From Pedobacter chitinilyticus (GTDB lineage: Bacteria; Bacteroidota; Bacteroidia; Sphingobacteriales; Sphingobacteriaceae), in the NCBI RefSeq assembly GCF_003313385.1, contig NZ_QMHN01000008.1:1-64000 (forward strand): a stretch of DNA of 64,000 nucleotides, written 5' to 3'. Both the position numbers and the translations under genes were made by a program. The notes under the pieces are model-generated. The model was not told the DNA's origin, searched no databases, and saw only the letters and a program-made list of their open reading frames with translations. Shown piece by piece: positions 62,109 to 64,000 of the stretch. Position 1 is the first letter of the stretch. Each line of letters starts with the position of its first letter.

Positions 62109-63317
62109 TTACCTCATTCGAATAACGTTATAAGTAATAGAGTAGGAGCCATCCATTTCATTCATATTTTGATCATATTGCTCTTCATAAGTCTCTGTTC
62201 CTATTTGATATTGCTGAGTTCCAGCTGGAAGGGTAATAATATTTTGACTTATAATTTGATAAACATAGTTATGATTACTATAATCTTTCCTTGTACATAC
62301 GATCTTGACAGTTATTGGCTTGGGTAACGTTATCCAGTTAAAATTGCCTTCATAAAAATTAATCCAAATATCTTTTTTACACTTATTTGCATACTCACTC
62401 ACATCTGTTATCTCTGAGTAATTAGATACCCAACCGATCTTTATAGGTGTATATATATAATTTATACCATCAATATCGCCTTGCGAAAGATAATAATTAT
62501 CGCCCCATGTTGAACCATCTAGTCTTGTCATTTGAGGCACCGAACTACCATTAATAGAAGCTTCAGAGTTAATTGACCTATATAGCATCACTGATTGAAA
62601 ATCGAACGGGCCATAATGTTCTCCTTCCCTACCTTGAACACTATAAGTATCATATTGAAACTTCCAATCATTATTAATATTGCTGTAATTTACATTAATA
62701 TATTGATCTCTATCAGTTCTAGTCTGTTCATGCATTAATCCTAAAGCATGACCTATCTCGTGTACAGCAACAGTAAAGCCTGCATTTGGAATGAGCTTAA
62801 TTTCTTGCATCCCGCCTTTCATACCCAAATACGAACTACCTCCACCTTGAGAAGGCACGCCGCTAAAATTTACATAATTATATTGATAAGTTCTTTGAAC
62901 AAATCTAATAGGTGTATTACTTTCCCAATGATTAATAGCCGCTATTATACTTGAACTATTATTGGGGTCATTAATAGTGTAATACACAACACCTTCATAC
63001 CATAATTTAACAAATTCTCCAGTAAATGTACTTTGCGTTTGATTACCGTTACTTTTAGCGCCAATTTTATTAGTTTCTAAATAATTGATTTGATCTTTTG
63101 ATAGAACCACGTCCCCACCCACAATGTACTCTCCTTTCTCATTAATGTAAACAGAGACCTGTCCACCGTCTTTTAGTTTGTAGAGGATATAACTTCCTTT
63201 ACTTTGTATCTCTTCTTGTTTTGTGAAATCTATTTTATTTTCCTTTTTACATCCTACGGTAAACATGATACAGCATAACACTAGTAAAGCCGCATTAATT
63301 TTGATTTTTTTTGTCAT
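62109..63317 (-). CDS. Astacin-like (M12A) zinc metalloprotease lipoprotein
   Basis: 402 residues. 'LLVLCCIMFTVGCKKE' is a lipoprotein signal. The catalytic site 'VAVHEIGHALGLMHEQTRTDRD' is the metzincin HExxHxxGxxHE with the astacin Glu; 'VNFSGVPSQGGGSSYLGMKGG' and the Met-turn 'FDFQSVMLYRS' (SVMLY for the usual SxMHY) follow. The C-terminal 110 residues form a beta-rich domain. It would be anchored at the outer membrane and cut proteins outside or in the periplasm. Single gene, terminator 18 bases after the stop. Confidence 0.92.
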   Translation of the reverse strand: MTKKIKINAALLVLCCIMFTVGCKKENKIDFTKQEEIQSKGSYILYKLKDGGQVSVYINEKGEYIVGGDVVLSKDQINYLETNKIGAKSNGNQTQSTFTGEFVKLWYEGVVYYTINDPNNSSSIIAAINHWESNTPIRFVQRTYQYNYVNFSGVPSQGGGSSYLGMKGGMQEIKLIPNAGFTVAVHEIGHALGLMHEQTRTDRDQYINVNYSNINNDWKFQYDTYSVQGREGEHYGPFDFQSVMLYRSINSEASINGSSVPQMTRLDGSTWGDNYYLSQGDIDGINYIYTPIKIGWVSNYSEITDVSEYANKCKKDIWINFYEGNFNWITLPKPITVKIVCTRKDYSNHNYVYQIISQNIITLPAGTQQYQIGTETYEEQYDQNMNEMDGSYSITYNVIRMR

Positions 63318-63444
63318 ATCGTTAATTTATTTTGTCCTAATATAACAAATGAAACAGTATCAACAAATTAATTATCAACAACTTAAAACACAAAAAAGTT
63401 GTAATTAACAACAATATTCATCTAATCTTAACTTTAGCATATAT

Positions 63445-63478
63445 AAAAAACCCCCAAGCTTTCGCTTGGGGGTTTTTT
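63445..63478 (-). terminator. Terminator of the TonB-dependent receptor gene
   Basis: AAAAAACCCCCAAGC, loop TTTC, GCTTGGGGGTTTTTT: a perfect 15-bp stem with A and T tracts on both sides, so it can work in either direction. It lies 50 bases past the receptor stop. Confidence 0.9.
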
Positions 63479-63527
63479 ATATAGAGGTCTAAACGCGGCC
63501 TCAATTATTTAGCTTAAAAACGATGTA

Positions 63528-64000
63528 CTAGTTAAACAAGTAACGCACACCAAATTGAGCTGCCCATCTAGATGATGTTTGGTTGATTTGATAAGCTGTA
63601 TTACCTGCTGGAGCAGCAAAAGTAAAGCCACCACCACTAGCAGTAGTGTAGTTGATCAAAGTAGAAGCATTGTTACCCAATGAGTATCCACGGCCCCACT
63701 CTTTGTTCAATAAATTACCAACGTTAAATACGTCTACTGATAATTGGATTTTGTTAGAAGTGCCTTTGATTAGACCACCTAAATCTTGAAGTAATCTTAC
63801 GTCAAATTGGTGCTCCCAAGGCATACGTCCACCAAATCTTTCAGCGTACTGACCTCTTCTTGAGCTTAGATATTTATCATTTTTAATGAAAGCATCTAAA
63901 GAAGCCCATTGCTCAGCAGGAGTAATTGTTCTTGCTGTAGCACCTGAACCAACAACCAAGTTTACCAATTTAATGTCAGATTGTGTTCTTGGAACAAAGA
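63528..64000 (-). CDS. TonB-dependent receptor, C-terminal part only
   Basis: The frame is open from the stop at 63528 to the window edge, at least 157 codons, starting '...FVPRTQSDIKLVNLVVGSGA' at the edge, so the upstream start is outside. The sequence 'YAERFGGRMPWEHQFDVRLLQDL', 'IQLSVDVFNVGNLLNKEWGRGYSLG' and the end 'AAQFGVRYLFN' (final Phe-Asn) are typical last barrel strands of Oar/CarboxypepD-type TonB receptors. An internal start at 63968 is a TTG and is not the real beginning. Ligand unknown. Confidence 0.88.
   Translation of the reverse strand, partial: FVPRTQSDIKLVNLVVGSGATARTITPAEQWASLDAFIKNDKYLSSRRGQYAERFGGRMPWEHQFDVRLLQDLGGLIKGTSNKIQLSVDVFNVGNLLNKEWGRGYSLGNNASTLINYTTASGGGFTFAAPAGNTAYQINQTSSRWAAQFGVRYLFN

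Overview
The window reads as a chromosomal segment of a Bacteroidota bacterium of the family Sphingobacteriaceae, most likely Pedobacter or a close relative. The basis is gene content and signals: type IX secretion parts (SprB-type repeats, a PorU2-like C25 peptidase), glutamine synthetase III, a DUF2723/GT117 membrane protein, TonB-dependent uptake proteins, DUF2911, many AraC regulators, and repeated -7 elements of the TAnnTTTG type used by the Bacteroidota primary sigma factor. The DNA is AT-rich. I see no rRNA, tRNA, CRISPR array, intact insertion sequence or prophage. The genus is inference.

Layout. 1-2033: start of a large secreted repeat protein, cut by the window edge. 2.6-6.5 kb: an unknown protein, an alpha/beta hydrolase, a secreted HExxH protein flanked by direct repeats, and an antitoxin-like small protein. 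6.5-11.6 kb: a small-molecule cluster with a GlxA-type regulator divergent from an SRPBCC-DoxX-SRPBCC-VOC operon, then an AraC regulator, a TetX-like flavin monooxygenase and a decayed VOC fragment. 11.6-18.8 kb: sialate O-acetylesterase, GT117 protein, serine hydrolase and a secreted unknown. 18.8-19.2 kb: a 115-bp tandem repeat with an 18-bp inverted repeat in each unit.

19.2-29.4 kb is the most coherent unit: a tightly packed five-gene minus-strand operon, in transcription order an HD domain-PycTM membrane fusion, polyphosphate kinase 1, an SdiA-regulated-type lipoprotein, a calcineurin-like phosphatase fused to an outer-membrane beta-barrel, and a GAF-domain protein. Adjacent genes are 2-3 nt apart or overlap, so they are probably transcribed and used together, perhaps linking polyphosphate or nucleotide signalling to the envelope.

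29.6-42 kb holds ordinary genes: SDR and AraC pair, tricorn-like protease, RNase HI, TPR protein, DUF2911, fructose-1,6-bisphosphatase, YfcE-like phosphoesterase, a second serine hydrolase, TrmN6 and a YaeR-like VOC protein. 42.2-45.9 kb is purL. 45.9-54.1 kb is an especially AT-rich stretch with a polysaccharide flippase, hexapeptide acyltransferase, PorU2-like peptidase, a possible group II intron maturase remnant and a FemAB/GNAT-like protein. 54.2-59.6 kb has TonB, glutamine synthetase III and purM, with a 0.9-kb repeat-rich gap before purM. 59.6-60.6 kb is odd: an HTH regulator, ten 21-bp tandem repeats beside its start, and a decayed copy of the purM 3' end. 60.7-64 kb has a dienelactone hydrolase-like protein, a small lipoprotein, an astacin-like metalloprotease and the C-terminus of a TonB-dependent receptor.

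Several families of small dispersed repeats (TGTCATT...GGAATGACA palindromes, paired CAATCTTTTTG / CAAAAAGTATTTCCGC arms, and related terminator hairpins) recur between genes.
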